64,000 bases of DNA from Gammaproteobacteria bacterium (lineage in GTDB: Bacteria > Pseudomonadota > Gammaproteobacteria > Xanthomonadales > Wenzhouxiangellaceae). Made by a program: the position numbers and the translations under genes. The notes beneath the pieces were generated by a model. The model was not told the DNA's origin and did not search any database. It saw only the letters and a list, made by a program, of their open reading frames with translations. The stretch covers positions 35,432-99,431 of the forward strand of contig JAJFKY010000019.1 of the NCBI GenBank assembly GCA_021772975.1, read 5' to 3'. Positions 38,101-47,845 of the stretch are shown in pieces. How positions within the stretch are numbered: position 1 is the first letter of the stretch; the number at the start of each line of letters is the position of its first letter.

Positions 38101-41100
38101 AGTGCAGCCGGAATGGGTCATCGTTGATCAAACCAGCAACACCATTCAGTTATTCTGGGCATACAGTGCCAATTGTGCCGGATATGCCAATGAAGCAACC
38201 CGCCCGGATTTTTATCATCTGGTATACCAAGGTAATACGACACTTAATCCTCCAGGGCAAAATGAAATGCTGGATGCTTCCAATGGTGATGGTGACTGTT
38301 TATGGGCAAGTCCGGTGATCCCGTTTGCAAACTTTTTTCCCGATATCAATGGCGAATACCGTTGGGAAGTTGCGGCCTGCAAAAACAATGGCCCTTGCGG
38401 GACTCCCTTAAGCATAGTGGTTGCAATCGCAAATCCGCCCGCGGGTGAGATGCCGGCGCAGAACTATGATCTGCAAACCCATTATTGGGATCAGGGCGGA
38501 CCACCTGCAGACCCACCCGCCGTGCCCGGTGGACCGGTCGATCTTAAACCGGGGTTATGGTACGACCCGGTCCGTACCGGCACCGGCTGGAATTTTTACT
38601 GGGCCAGTGAACTGCGTTATCCCAGCGTGCACGAGAACTTTGGCGAGACCTATGATCTGCTGGCTATCTGGTATGCGCACGCGCTGCTGCCGGTAGGCGT
38701 GAACGGTAATCTGGAATGGTCACCGGTGTGGTTATATGGTCAGTTAAAACTGGCCTCTGATCCGAATGATCCAATCCTGGGCGAGTTTTATGAAGGTACG
38801 CTCTATTATCCCAATAATATTGCTGCGCCTGATCCCAACAAGCCATGCGACAACGAAGGCCAATGTGCGGTTGGAGTGGTACGGGTGCACTTCAATCAGG
38901 CCAGCAATACTCAGGCCAATGTCAGCGTCACCATTAACAGCGCCAACGGATTGGCGGGCATAACCAGCACCGATTTTGAGCTGGGCTATATCACTGAAGA
39001 CAATGATTTATTTGGTAACTGTACCAATGGCTTGATCGAAAACCCGCATGATCATTACAGTGGCTTCTGGTGGCATCGCCTGTCGCCTACCCAGATTGAC
39101 AACAGCTTTCTGACCCAGAGCTGGATCGATAGCTTTCTGGATAGCAATTTTATTACCACCTACGATGATGTGGGGCATCCGGTATGGGTGTCCGCGGTCA
39201 ATGATCCAAGAGCCGATAGCACCGTTTGTGGTGACCAGGATGATGTGGATGCCATTCAAGCCGGGTCATCACCGATACTTGATGTCAGATTTATCAAAAA
39301 AGGCATCAATCCCACTTTACCGGCGCCGGATGGCTATGTGCTTGAGGCTAACCGTGAAAATGACATCGGGGATTTTCAGCGAATATACAGTGATACGGGC
39401 AGCTTTGCTGATTTTAGAACCATGGGTGTTTACGCCAATATCCCCAGTTATACGATCGGTGGGCGATCTTTCTCCTTTTCCATCGGTCAGTCAGGCAATC
39501 CCGAAGCCATGGAAAAAATTGCCAACCTGCATGATATCCGCTACTACGTCGGTGACAGTCAGCAGGAAAACCAGACTGAATGCGAAATGGATGGCAGCAG
39601 CGGCGCGGCTGCCTGTCATCTGCGGCTGAACTGGTTTACCGATGCCGAATATCCCGAGATAACCGTATTCAGGCGCAATACCGACACCGGCAGCTATACC
39701 CGGGTGGCCTGCGCCGGCGGAGCCGTCGGCTGCAACGCCGAGCTGTATCCCAGTTCGGTGGATTATGCCTATAGCATCAATCAGCAGGGAACCTATCAGT
39801 TTGAGCTGTGGAAATACCCGGATCAGGAAATCGGTACGGGCACCGGGGCGCCGGATATCAATCGCGAAGGCAATGCCATGATCGCGCAATCATCGCCGAT
39901 CACGGTGGTGGATAATCTGGTCAATGGTGATCCCGCAGCCAATCTGCAACCTGCGGATTTGACTGCCACCGGGGTGTTGCAAAACCATCCCGGTCACGAC
40001 CCCACGGTGGGTATGCTGGCTGGTGAGGGTGGGACCAGCGGCGGGGCGGCGACCTACGCTATCCCGATCAATGTCCCGCCAGGCCGTTCCGGTATGCAAC
40101 CAGGTGTTAGTTTGAGTTACCACAGCCGTGCCGGTAATGGTGCGCCGGGTATGGGCTGGAGCCTGTCAGCCGGCAGCGCTATCAGCCGCTGTCCAGCCAC
40201 CGCCGCGCAGGATGGCTATACCATCGGTATCACCTTTGCCGATACGGATCGTCTGTGTCTGGATGGTCAGCGCTTGATCCGGATCAACAGCGGTGAATAT
40301 TGGGCTTCTGGTGGTGAATACCGCACCGAGATTGATAGTTTCAGCCGCATCACCATGCAGGGCGGCAGCGGTGCTGATAATTCAGCCAATAATGCGCTGA
40401 GTTTTAAGGTAGAGCATGCCAACAGCCAGATCAGTTATTACGGTATCAGTGTGGCATCCCGGGCCAGGGCTCGCAGCGGGGTAGACAGCCGGGTGTCAAG
40501 CTGGTTATTAAGCCGGCGCGAGGATCGCAGCGGCAATAATATCCGCTATCTTTATCAGCAGCAGGGTGAGTCCGCGGATGCGACCGCGACGGTACAGGCT
40601 CTGGCTTTAGGCGAGGGTGAGACAGTGCTGGCGGCGATAGCCTATACCGGCAGCGGTACTGGCCTGGGCAATCGACGGGTTGAGTTTAACTATGCCAGCC
40701 GTTGCGATAGCACCGGTCAATGCGATATGTATGAAAGCTTTGTGCGTGGCTATCGCACCGAGCAGACCCTGCGTCTGTCGAATATCAAAACATGTGTTAC
40801 CGATGATGCCGGCAGTGTCTGTCAGGCGGGTGAGTTTATCCGTGATTATGCCCTGGAGCACAGCACCAGTGCGGCGACCGGACGGTTATTGCTGGATAGT
40901 GTGCAGGAAAGCGCTTTTGATGGTGCTGCCTGGGTTGATTTGCCGGCTACGACATTCTCCTGGGGACAGTCCCGGCCGCAATATAGCTTTGAACAGGTCA
41001 AGCTTAATAATCAGCCGATTATTGGCGAAGACGATTTTGATTATGCGGTATGGCACACCGGCAGTACCGATAAAACTCCGCCTGCCATCAGTACCGTGGG

Positions 41101-44100
41101 CGACATCGATGGTAATGGCAACCGCGAATTATTGGTGACCATTGATGGTGACCGCTATCTGATCGGGGTGGATGCGGAAGGCACTGAACTGGGCAGAATG
41201 CGCCTGCAGGGAATCCTGAACGGTGGCTTAGGTTTAAACGGTGACTTTAATAATGATGGGCGGACGGATTTCTTAGGCGCGATGCCCAACCCCGCCAACA
41301 ATAATGAAATTGAATTTGTGGTGATGCAGTGGAAGCCAACCGTGCTGTGGAGCAATTGTGGCGGTTCCTGTGATATTGCAACGCTGTTTGATCAGCGCTT
41401 TACCGGCGTGCCCGCGCCTACCGCAATTGATGACAATGGCGCGGCGTATCTGACCACGCCGCCGCTGGTCGCGGACTTTGATGGCGATAGCCGCAATGAT
41501 ATTTTATTGCGGGTTGTTGATCCGGTTAGTGGCGATACTTCGTTTCGCCTGTATCGGGACATCACAGCGACACGTGCCCAGGTGGGTAATACCAGTCCCA
41601 TGACGCTCACCCCGATCGACCTTGTTTTACCGGCGGAATTGCAGAGTCTGGCGAGTTTGCAGCCACAGATCAACGATCTGGATGGCGATGGCCGGCCGGA
41701 TATCATGATTCAGGCTCAGCTATACACCGTGCCGGAGCGCGCGGGTATTGTGGGCGTATTTTTTAACAATGCCACCAATGGCAGTTTCAATGCCGGCGAT
41801 TTCGATTATCAGGCGCTGAGCTCCCAGGGCCCACAGGGCGATGTTAATAATAATGTCGGTCTGAAATTTGATCCTACGGTTACTTACTATCAGCAAATAG
41901 ATATCAACGCCGATGGTCTGGCTGATATTGTGTTTATGCCCGCGGATGGCGTCAGCGGCTTTGCTGATGATGATCCGGACCTGAGCTGGCATTATCAGAT
42001 CAACACCGGTAACCGAATGACCAGCGGCGCCATGTACGCGGATCCCCAGGACACCGATTCTGTGACTGGCCTGTGGCGCACGCAGACGGTGGGTGGCGTC
42101 AATGCAGCAACGCATCCTATCTATGGCGGCTTAATCCGGCCGCTGGACTGGAACAATGATGGCCGGGCCGGACTGGCCGTGCCGGTCAGGCTCAGCAATA
42201 TTGTTTGCCTGACACGCGTGGTTTCCAGCCAGGTGACACAATTGCTGTGTCCCGCGCATCCTGATCTGACGGACAGCGGATGGATCCCAACCGGCGGTTG
42301 CGCGGCGCCTAAGAACAATACCCAGGAGTGCGAGCTTTACCTGGCGGGCCTGACCATACCTGATCCCTCGCTGTATGAAATGTCGATTCTGGAATTTGTC
42401 TATGATCCGGTCAGTGAAAAGTACACGTTGGATGAGATTGCGTTCACTGAATCCAATTTGATTGGCGGTGAAACCTTACAGAATGGTGATGACCTGTTTG
42501 GGGATGGTGTACAGGACAGCTATGGCCGGGCGGGCTGTGTGGAGTTAAGCGGCTCCAGCCCCATTTGCATCGACAGTACGGTAAGTGGATATCCGGCATC
42601 CATGGTTGCTTTGGTTGACAGTAATCTTGCCGGCCGGGGTGGTGCTGGTCTGGCGCGTAACTATTACCGTAACCGGCAGCTGCAGGGCAATACCGAAACA
42701 CTGGATTTATTACTGGATGTGATCGATGGCTTTAATCGCATTACCAGTTGGGAATATGCGCCGCTGTCATCCAATGCCGGCCGGCCGGTTGCATTGCCAC
42801 TCTATCGCGTACCTGACCGCAGCAGTGGCAACAGCTTGTTTGACATTGCGCCGGAAGATTATTTTTACTTCAACTCCAGCATGTATGTGGTTTCCGCCAT
42901 GCATCTTCCCAATGGCGTCAACGATGGGTTTACCAGCAGCTATTATGGCTATGAGGAGGCGGTTTATAATAATAAAGGCCGTGGGTTTATGGGTTTCCGG
43001 AAAGTTCAGACCATTGGCGCCGTTAATGGCATTGTCGATGCCAGCGATACCTGGGCCACCACTGAATTTCATCAGGTGTTCCCACTGGCGGGCAAAATGC
43101 ATACCAGTGAAGTCAGGCTGGCGAGCGAATGCACCACGCAGAATCAATGCATAGCGCCGGCAACTATTCCGTTGGGCAGTCGCGAGATCACCTGGGACGG
43201 CAGCATAACCACCCCTGGTGGCGCATATTTTCCGCAAGCCTCTGACGAAATCGCTTATACCTATGATTTAACCACCGGTGCATTGATGAATACCACCACG
43301 GTCAGTGGCCGGCAGTATGATGATTACGGCAATCTGACCAGCGAGGTCAGCACATCCATAGACAGCGGCTTGTTGACCACCACCACGACGGTGGCCAACA
43401 CCTACGTCAATGATGCCGCCAGCTGGTGGGTCAATCTGATGCTGAACGGCAAGGTGACCAACCGGGTGACCTATGCCACGCCACCGCCTGGCGGGCAGCC
43501 TGCGGATAAAACCGTTACCCGTATATATGAATGGGATGGAACCCACCGCAAGCCAGGCTGCGTATATATCGTTGGCGAAGACACTGATGACACGATGTTC
43601 AATATAGAGTGTCTCGCAACCCTGACCATGACCGGTTATAGCAGCAATGCTACCCGCACCATTACCCAATACGATAGCTATGGTAATCCCACCGATAGCT
43701 ATGTATTAGGCAGCGGTATGCCATTGTCAGCCCAACGTCATACGCAAAGTGATTTTTCCGGCAGCGATGGCTATTTTGCCGTCTTTGTACAAAATGCCCA
43801 GGGTCACAACACATCGCTCGAATACGATTTCCGCGAAGGGCAGGTGATTAAAACCACCGGGCCTAATGGTCTGATTACCCGGATGGCTTATGATCCATTT
43901 GGCCGTGAAATTCAAACCTGGTATCCCGTTATCGATGGCATCGGGTTTGCGGATGTGAGCGTGGGCGGCGTGACCCAACATTATGCGCCCCGCAGCAGCA
44001 CGGCCTACGCTTATGGCGGCAGCGGCGACGAGCATTATCTGATCACCCGGACCAGTGATGGCGCCCCGCAGCAGGTCCAGTATCTGGATGTGCTCAACCG

Positions 44101-47100
44101 GCCACTGCGCACAATTACGGGTGGTTATCTGGGCAATGCCAGTGCCACTGATGACAGTGTGCAAACCACGGCCAGCTACAATGGCCGTGGTCAGATGATC
44201 AGTCAGTCTGAGCCGGCATTTTCCGGCGTATCGGCAATCACCAGCTATACCTATGATCTGCTGGGCAGAGTCAAACGCAAAACAGCACCCGCCACCAGCA
44301 GCGGCTTGCCGACCCAGCGTTACACCCATTATCAGTACCTGGGGCTGACTACGCGTATCTGGACCGGCAATGCATCCGCAGCGCCAGCGATCACCGCCGC
44401 CTGTGACACCGTAAGCGGAGATACCAGCACGCTGACCGATAGCACCAATATCTGTATGCAGCGCACCTATGCCAGTAATGAATGGCTGATCTCCACCAGT
44501 GACGCGCATGGCAATAACACCCGTTACTGGTACGACGGCCAGGGCAATCCGCTGGTAATCCAGGATTCGGACGGCAATAATATCCACTCGGTATTTAACG
44601 GGCTGGGGCAGCGCATCAGCATCGATGACCCGAACCAGGGCCTGACCACCATGCTGGTGAATGGTCTGGGTGAAGTGATCAGCCAGACCAATGCCAGGGG
44701 ACAGAGCTTCAGCATGAGTTATGACTTGATTGGCCGCATGATCGGACGAGAGGTCAGCCAGGCCGGGCAACCCGGCATCGCTGATAGCTGGCTGTATGAT
44801 TTTGGCGTTGGCAATGGTCTGCTGGCACAAACCGCACGGGCGGTTGATAATATCCAGCAATGGCGGCGTGACTACAGTTACGACAGCTATTACCGGCCCA
44901 GCAGCCACACCACCACGCTGGACGGCAACGGTGAAGCCTTCACGGTCAGTATCTACAGTGATCCCTATTTTGTACGTCCGTATGCCAGAACCTACCCCAA
45001 CGGTGCGCTGGCGGTTTACAGCCGCTATGACCAGAACGGTTATCTGGCCGAAGAAGGCACGGCCGAGCAGGCTGGCATGCCCGATGATTACCTGTACCGG
45101 CTGGAGGCGCTCAGTCCGCGTGGCCAGCGCGAGCAGATCAGCTACGGCAATGGCATGACCCAGCGTTGGAGCCACCATGCCAATACCGGTCAGATGCAGC
45201 AAACCTGGTTCTATGAACAAGCGGGTAATGATCTGGTCAATATTCAGTATCAATACGACCGGTTTGGCAATGTGATCCAGCAGTTTGACGATATGACCAA
45301 CGTCACCGAGAGCTTCGGTTACGACCATCTGCATCGTCTGCAGTCATCCACTCGTACCGGTCTGCCGCTGGTAGGTACAGTGAACATAGAATACCGCTAT
45401 GATGCGCTGGGCAATCTGATGCGCAAGAGCGATTTCAGCGACAGTTACAGCTACGGCGGCACCGGCCACAGCTGCACCGGCTCCAGCCCGGCCGGACCCA
45501 ACGCCGTGACCGCTGCGTTGACGGCTGGCGGCGGTATCAACTACGGCTACGACGCCAGCGGCAACCTGATCTGCGACAGTGCCGGCAGCCTGACCGATTA
45601 CGATCCCTACAACCAGCCGAGCCAGATCATCAAGGACGGCGGTTGGTCAACGTTTGCCTACAGCAGCGACGGGCAGCGCTACCGGCAGGGCGGTGACCGG
45701 GATATCCTGTATATCGACAAGTTGTATGAGCGCCACAACCAGAGCAAGCATCAGTACTACATCGGCGACTATGCGGTGATCACCGACGAGGGCACAGGCA
45801 GACAAACCAACTATCTGCATACGGATCGGTTGGGCAGCATCGTGGCGATCAGTAACGAGTTATCGCAGATCAACACCGATGAACAGCGGGGCTATGACCC
45901 GTTTGGTAAACCCAGAGAAGGCAACTGGAGCGACAGCGATCCTAATGACGGCTCCAATGGTGATCTGAATGGTTACGAGCAGACCACCTGGGGCTATACC
46001 GGGCACGAACATCTGAACGGCACCAATCTGATCCACATGAACGGGCGAGTATACGACTACAACCTGGGACGGTTTATGTCGGTGGACCCGGTGATTCAGT
46101 TTGCCAACAACAGCCAGAGCTTTAACGGCTACAGCTACATCATGAACAACCCGATGTCGGGTACTGACCCGAGTGGCTATATGGCCGAGACCGGCTGTGG
46201 CAGCAGCAACAGCGGAGGCTGCGGGGCATCGGGTGCGGACACCGCCGGTGATCCCAATGCGGTCGGTTACGAGGTGGTGGAAGAATCGATCACCGGCTCG
46301 AGAACGAGAACCAGAAAATCCCTGAAGATCAGCACGCCCGATGGCAGCATCAACTTAAATGGCAGCGGGCAGATCATTAAGAGCACGGGCAATGCCAGGG
46401 GCGCCATCGCGGCAATAGGCATTGTGATGGCGTATCTGGCGGGAGATGGCAATGGCGCGGCCAGTGGCCAGACCACCAATACGATGGGTGGAGAAGGTGG
46501 AGATGGTGAGGCGGCGGATACGGGTAGCCGTGCAAGTACACCGAGTAATGATGGTGGAATAACACCCAATACGACCACGCAAGAGAATGGTGCTGGCGGG
46601 TGTCAAGTGCCGTTAATGTGTGCGCAAAATAGCACGGCTTTAGCTGACGACAGTGGTGGAACACCTAAAAGAAACCCTAATTATACTAATGATCAAATAG
46701 ATGAGTCATTGGATAGTGTGTTTTGGACTCTAAAAGAGGCTGTAAGAAATAATGCGACAAATAATGATGAAGCGGCAAGGATAGTTGCTGAGGCATTGGT
46801 GCCATTGGGAGATAAATTTGGGGTGGAAATCGGCGCAAACTTTGGATGCCTAAAGAGTAGCTGCTATTTTAGTAGTCTTGGAACAGACTATAATCCGATA
46901 GGGTTAAATAAGGAATATGATTTGCATACGCATCCGACATACGGAGATTTTTTATCTTTTAGTAAAGATGATATCAGGACACATTTAAATTCTCCTTCAC
47001 TCGGTGGTTATGTTGCAGCCACAGTTAATAATAAAATAAGTATCCTGTCATTTGATGAATTAGGAGCAGTAGGAAGTGATAAATATACGAGAAACGAAAT

Positions 47101-47143
47101 TATTCAAGCTAGAGGTTACCCATTTGTCAATGGTGTTGACTAA
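35105..47143 (+). CDS. Giant Sec-exported SpvB/FG-GAP/RHS polymorphic toxin (4012 aa)
   Basis: A single intact frame. In order: signal peptide (1-23); leucine-rich-repeat-like region (about 258-500); four fibronectin-like repeats each opening with a W-x-(D)Q motif (about 670-1110); a GLWYDPVRTGTGW module (about 1148-1300); SpvB domain (about 1640-1720, VPPGRSGMQPGVSLSYHSR); five FG-GAP/VCBS motifs DxDxDGxxD (about 1998-2360); RHS/YD repeats (about 2716-3650); RHS core with YNLGRFMSVDP and MSGTDPSGY ending near 3690; a linker with GAIAAIGIVMAYLAG; and a variable C-terminal domain (about 3830-4012). SpvB, FG-GAP and RHS core together match a fused TcB-TcC cocoon. No PAAR or VgrG domain is present. 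The C-terminal domain has H3941-x-H3943, S3953 and D3956 in a JAB/MPN-like (DUF4329-type) arrangement. The DNA of this last part is visibly AT-rich. Confidence 0.9.
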   Translation: MWWMFRCAAIAVVGLFFSAWLQAEEPEDALERITATVIQETGFPDRALIDQRFVSWLATATLPAASGEQTEAGTCGVSAAACVLPIDNQDLAFPGIRDLTIKTRRDGKLNASFKVKWKKPERLPPHLRDVYELVAYDVYLIREDGQYERYRLNRRLNRNGNYKPPRSIKFRHRSAAEYTINVRALYDLIDVSVAQNIPGAALAGTDKTAVKAGLNPHSGGSGAGSGWNDPPVKGEVLVPVTVGELDEPGVDPVVDGDLFSCIQAQYDDTYLLEDLFTLSCIQAGIDDIEGLEHLGELRTLLLSNNDAQAAGANTFNDLSVLAGLPDLSSVDISRVATLSGSELLHAGDSLTVTAETLGILGGITSLPDLSGTAIFSLKLADNRISSLDGNMLPPNLVHLDLDGNLINNFSLQNATATVESLSLRRTNIQTIAQASSSLKSAVKYLSVDESPLSGTQDFSGFGGLCSLNMQNLSGLSALADGTGQTTLPPHLQFLYAAGNTGLTTVGNLGEYVGGNNYVQIELSGADQLICPELGRMHDYPANGNNPNCPYTEIVSYIEFDDCRPVSPELAVNSNAVTSDSVFQLSAPAFASSFFIGAVELQECSVNCGNPVNWQTASQQPAGFFAPWSLDLQRNQGSYQFRIQACSQASPTPTCSYSQALNVSVVEPDVITELEHIWIDQTNRLFKLAWRMPAILPNGIPPDYFRIRPGLTQPGSNQVVEDVAYSAAVGTRLWQSSGVGIDADNYLGAVYTVASCVGDTQDNFCGNEIAINLQTSTPGHDLADVSNLNYSWVDQANGTFSLSWQYDRDYLCSSTGRPAFFQITQAVGSTNVRDVPVSQTGCPSGSFSSGTPINNLAPGSSYLLRACKAANDCSSESLITLLGAPTDSGLPVPNWTEPGATVNVESDSRQFMLSWSVAGQDNAESVDYFKLAEQGPFASNVFYTEAAELPLQRYRGGDYTFSISACHRDRDNGDTCGVAQTQTKTASVNEPLVEMQPVVEVQPEWVIVDQTSNTIQLFWAYSANCAGYANEATRPDFYHLVYQGNTTLNPPGQNEMLDASNGDGDCLWASPVIPFANFFPDINGEYRWEVAACKNNGPCGTPLSIVVAIANPPAGEMPAQNYDLQTHYWDQGGPPADPPAVPGGPVDLKPGLWYDPVRTGTGWNFYWASELRYPSVHENFGETYDLLAIWYAHALLPVGVNGNLEWSPVWLYGQLKLASDPNDPILGEFYEGTLYYPNNIAAPDPNKPCDNEGQCAVGVVRVHFNQASNTQANVSVTINSANGLAGITSTDFELGYITEDNDLFGNCTNGLIENPHDHYSGFWWHRLSPTQIDNSFLTQSWIDSFLDSNFITTYDDVGHPVWVSAVNDPRADSTVCGDQDDVDAIQAGSSPILDVRFIKKGINPTLPAPDGYVLEANRENDIGDFQRIYSDTGSFADFRTMGVYANIPSYTIGGRSFSFSIGQSGNPEAMEKIANLHDIRYYVGDSQQENQTECEMDGSSGAAACHLRLNWFTDAEYPEITVFRRNTDTGSYTRVACAGGAVGCNAELYPSSVDYAYSINQQGTYQFELWKYPDQEIGTGTGAPDINREGNAMIAQSSPITVVDNLVNGDPAANLQPADLTATGVLQNHPGHDPTVGMLAGEGGTSGGAATYAIPINVPPGRSGMQPGVSLSYHSRAGNGAPGMGWSLSAGSAISRCPATAAQDGYTIGITFADTDRLCLDGQRLIRINSGEYWASGGEYRTEIDSFSRITMQGGSGADNSANNALSFKVEHANSQISYYGISVASRARARSGVDSRVSSWLLSRREDRSGNNIRYLYQQQGESADATATVQALALGEGETVLAAIAYTGSGTGLGNRRVEFNYASRCDSTGQCDMYESFVRGYRTEQTLRLSNIKTCVTDDAGSVCQAGEFIRDYALEHSTSAATGRLLLDSVQESAFDGAAWVDLPATTFSWGQSRPQYSFEQVKLNNQPIIGEDDFDYAVWHTGSTDKTPPAISTVGDIDGNGNRELLVTIDGDRYLIGVDAEGTELGRMRLQGILNGGLGLNGDFNNDGRTDFLGAMPNPANNNEIEFVVMQWKPTVLWSNCGGSCDIATLFDQRFTGVPAPTAIDDNGAAYLTTPPLVADFDGDSRNDILLRVVDPVSGDTSFRLYRDITATRAQVGNTSPMTLTPIDLVLPAELQSLASLQPQINDLDGDGRPDIMIQAQLYTVPERAGIVGVFFNNATNGSFNAGDFDYQALSSQGPQGDVNNNVGLKFDPTVTYYQQIDINADGLADIVFMPADGVSGFADDDPDLSWHYQINTGNRMTSGAMYADPQDTDSVTGLWRTQTVGGVNAATHPIYGGLIRPLDWNNDGRAGLAVPVRLSNIVCLTRVVSSQVTQLLCPAHPDLTDSGWIPTGGCAAPKNNTQECELYLAGLTIPDPSLYEMSILEFVYDPVSEKYTLDEIAFTESNLIGGETLQNGDDLFGDGVQDSYGRAGCVELSGSSPICIDSTVSGYPASMVALVDSNLAGRGGAGLARNYYRNRQLQGNTETLDLLLDVIDGFNRITSWEYAPLSSNAGRPVALPLYRVPDRSSGNSLFDIAPEDYFYFNSSMYVVSAMHLPNGVNDGFTSSYYGYEEAVYNNKGRGFMGFRKVQTIGAVNGIVDASDTWATTEFHQVFPLAGKMHTSEVRLASECTTQNQCIAPATIPLGSREITWDGSITTPGGAYFPQASDEIAYTYDLTTGALMNTTTVSGRQYDDYGNLTSEVSTSIDSGLLTTTTTVANTYVNDAASWWVNLMLNGKVTNRVTYATPPPGGQPADKTVTRIYEWDGTHRKPGCVYIVGEDTDDTMFNIECLATLTMTGYSSNATRTITQYDSYGNPTDSYVLGSGMPLSAQRHTQSDFSGSDGYFAVFVQNAQGHNTSLEYDFREGQVIKTTGPNGLITRMAYDPFGREIQTWYPVIDGIGFADVSVGGVTQHYAPRSSTAYAYGGSGDEHYLITRTSDGAPQQVQYLDVLNRPLRTITGGYLGNASATDDSVQTTASYNGRGQMISQSEPAFSGVSAITSYTYDLLGRVKRKTAPATSSGLPTQRYTHYQYLGLTTRIWTGNASAAPAITAACDTVSGDTSTLTDSTNICMQRTYASNEWLISTSDAHGNNTRYWYDGQGNPLVIQDSDGNNIHSVFNGLGQRISIDDPNQGLTTMLVNGLGEVISQTNARGQSFSMSYDLIGRMIGREVSQAGQPGIADSWLYDFGVGNGLLAQTARAVDNIQQWRRDYSYDSYYRPSSHTTTLDGNGEAFTVSIYSDPYFVRPYARTYPNGALAVYSRYDQNGYLAEEGTAEQAGMPDDYLYRLEALSPRGQREQISYGNGMTQRWSHHANTGQMQQTWFYEQAGNDLVNIQYQYDRFGNVIQQFDDMTNVTESFGYDHLHRLQSSTRTGLPLVGTVNIEYRYDALGNLMRKSDFSDSYSYGGTGHSCTGSSPAGPNAVTAALTAGGGINYGYDASGNLICDSAGSLTDYDPYNQPSQIIKDGGWSTFAYSSDGQRYRQGGDRDILYIDKLYERHNQSKHQYYIGDYAVITDEGTGRQTNYLHTDRLGSIVAISNELSQINTDEQRGYDPFGKPREGNWSDSDPNDGSNGDLNGYEQTTWGYTGHEHLNGTNLIHMNGRVYDYNLGRFMSVDPVIQFANNSQSFNGYSYIMNNPMSGTDPSGYMAETGCGSSNSGGCGASGADTAGDPNAVGYEVVEESITGSRTRTRKSLKISTPDGSINLNGSGQIIKSTGNARGAIAAIGIVMAYLAGDGNGAASGQTTNTMGGEGGDGEAADTGSRASTPSNDGGITPNTTTQENGAGGCQVPLMCAQNSTALADDSGGTPKRNPNYTNDQIDESLDSVFWTLKEAVRNNATNNDEAARIVAEALVPLGDKFGVEIGANFGCLKSSCYFSSLGTDYNPIGLNKEYDLHTHPTYGDFLSFSKDDIRTHLNSPSLGGYVAATVNNKISILSFDELGAVGSDKYTRNEIIQARGYPFVNGVD

Positions 47144-47594
47144 ATATTTGCTAGTTATTTTTATTGCTCTTGCAGGGTGTGCTCATATTAAGCAAGTTGC
47201 TGAGCCTGATGCTATGGAATGTGACGGGATAGATTTAGCTGACATTAAGGTGATACCACTATTGAGATTAATTGCAAATCCTAAAAGGTACCATGGTGAG
47301 TGTGTATCAACCTCAGGTTATTTGTCATTTGGTTTTGAGGATAACGCAATATATTTGAGGCTTGAGGATTATTTGACTGTGAATACCTCAAATGGAGTCA
47401 TAATGACACTGCCTTTCGAAAGTGATCTTTACGATGAGTCTTATTACAAAGACCATGAAGGAGTGGTTATTGGCGTAGTTGAGGATTACATAGCTAATAA
47501 TACAGAAAAGACTATATTCCATTTATATAAAACTCAATTTCAGTTACACAGTATTTCTATAGAAAAGGATTTGATTTCAAGGTCAAGGGAATAA
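47130..47594 (+). CDS. Putative lipoprotein immunity protein for the first RHS toxin
   Basis: 154 residues. ATG 47130 overlaps the end of the giant gene by 14 nt. The signal peptide MVLTKYLLVIFIALAGC ends in a lipobox (C17). The mature part has a compact mixed fold (HGECVSTSGYLSFGFEDNAI, VIMTLPFES, HEGVVIGVVEDYI) resembling OB-like small domains. Position immediately after a polymorphic toxin tip and AT-rich composition mark it as the cognate immunity gene. Anchoring in the envelope implies the toxin is neutralised in the periplasm (inference). Confidence 0.72.
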   Translation: MVLTKYLLVIFIALAGCAHIKQVAEPDAMECDGIDLADIKVIPLLRLIANPKRYHGECVSTSGYLSFGFEDNAIYLRLEDYLTVNTSNGVIMTLPFESDLYDESYYKDHEGVVIGVVEDYIANNTEKTIFHLYKTQFQLHSISIEKDLISRSRE

Positions 47595-47628
47595 TAAGCC
47601 AATCAGGACCAGTCATCAAAGTAACTGA

Positions 47629-47845
47629 TTTGGCAATGTGGTGCAGCAGTATGATGCTATGAGCAACGTCACCGAAACTTTCGGTTACGACTATCTGCAC
47701 CGGCTGCAGTCATCAACCCGCTCGGATTTACCGGGCGTAACGGGAACGGTCAGTATCCAATACCGTTATGACGCACTGGGTAACCTGATCCGCAAGAGTG
47801 ACTTCAGCGACAGCTACAGTTATGGCGGTGCGGGTCAAAGCTGCA
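47629..47845 (+). repeat. 217-bp direct repeat within rhs, copy 1
   Basis: Nearly identical to 50576-50792, with only scattered silent changes, and clearly more similar to that copy than to the equivalent part of the giant gene (about 45260-45480). It forms the 5' edge of the orphan tip. Confidence 0.85.

Noticed and set aside
43727..45334. Long open frame on the minus strand opposite the RHS repeats (similar frames opposite 47.7-50.6 kb)
   Set aside because: Its composition follows from reading the repetitive YD codons in antisense; no family motif, RBS or promoter, and the plus frame is clearly the real gene.
43250..46100. CRISPR or tandem-repeat array
   Set aside because: The repetition is at protein level (YD motifs) with diverged DNA; there are no regular identical repeats with spacers anywhere in the window.
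35105..47143. T6SS effector assignment for the giant RHS protein
   Set aside because: No PAAR, VgrG or Hcp-like region and no T6SS genes nearby; a Sec signal peptide is present instead.
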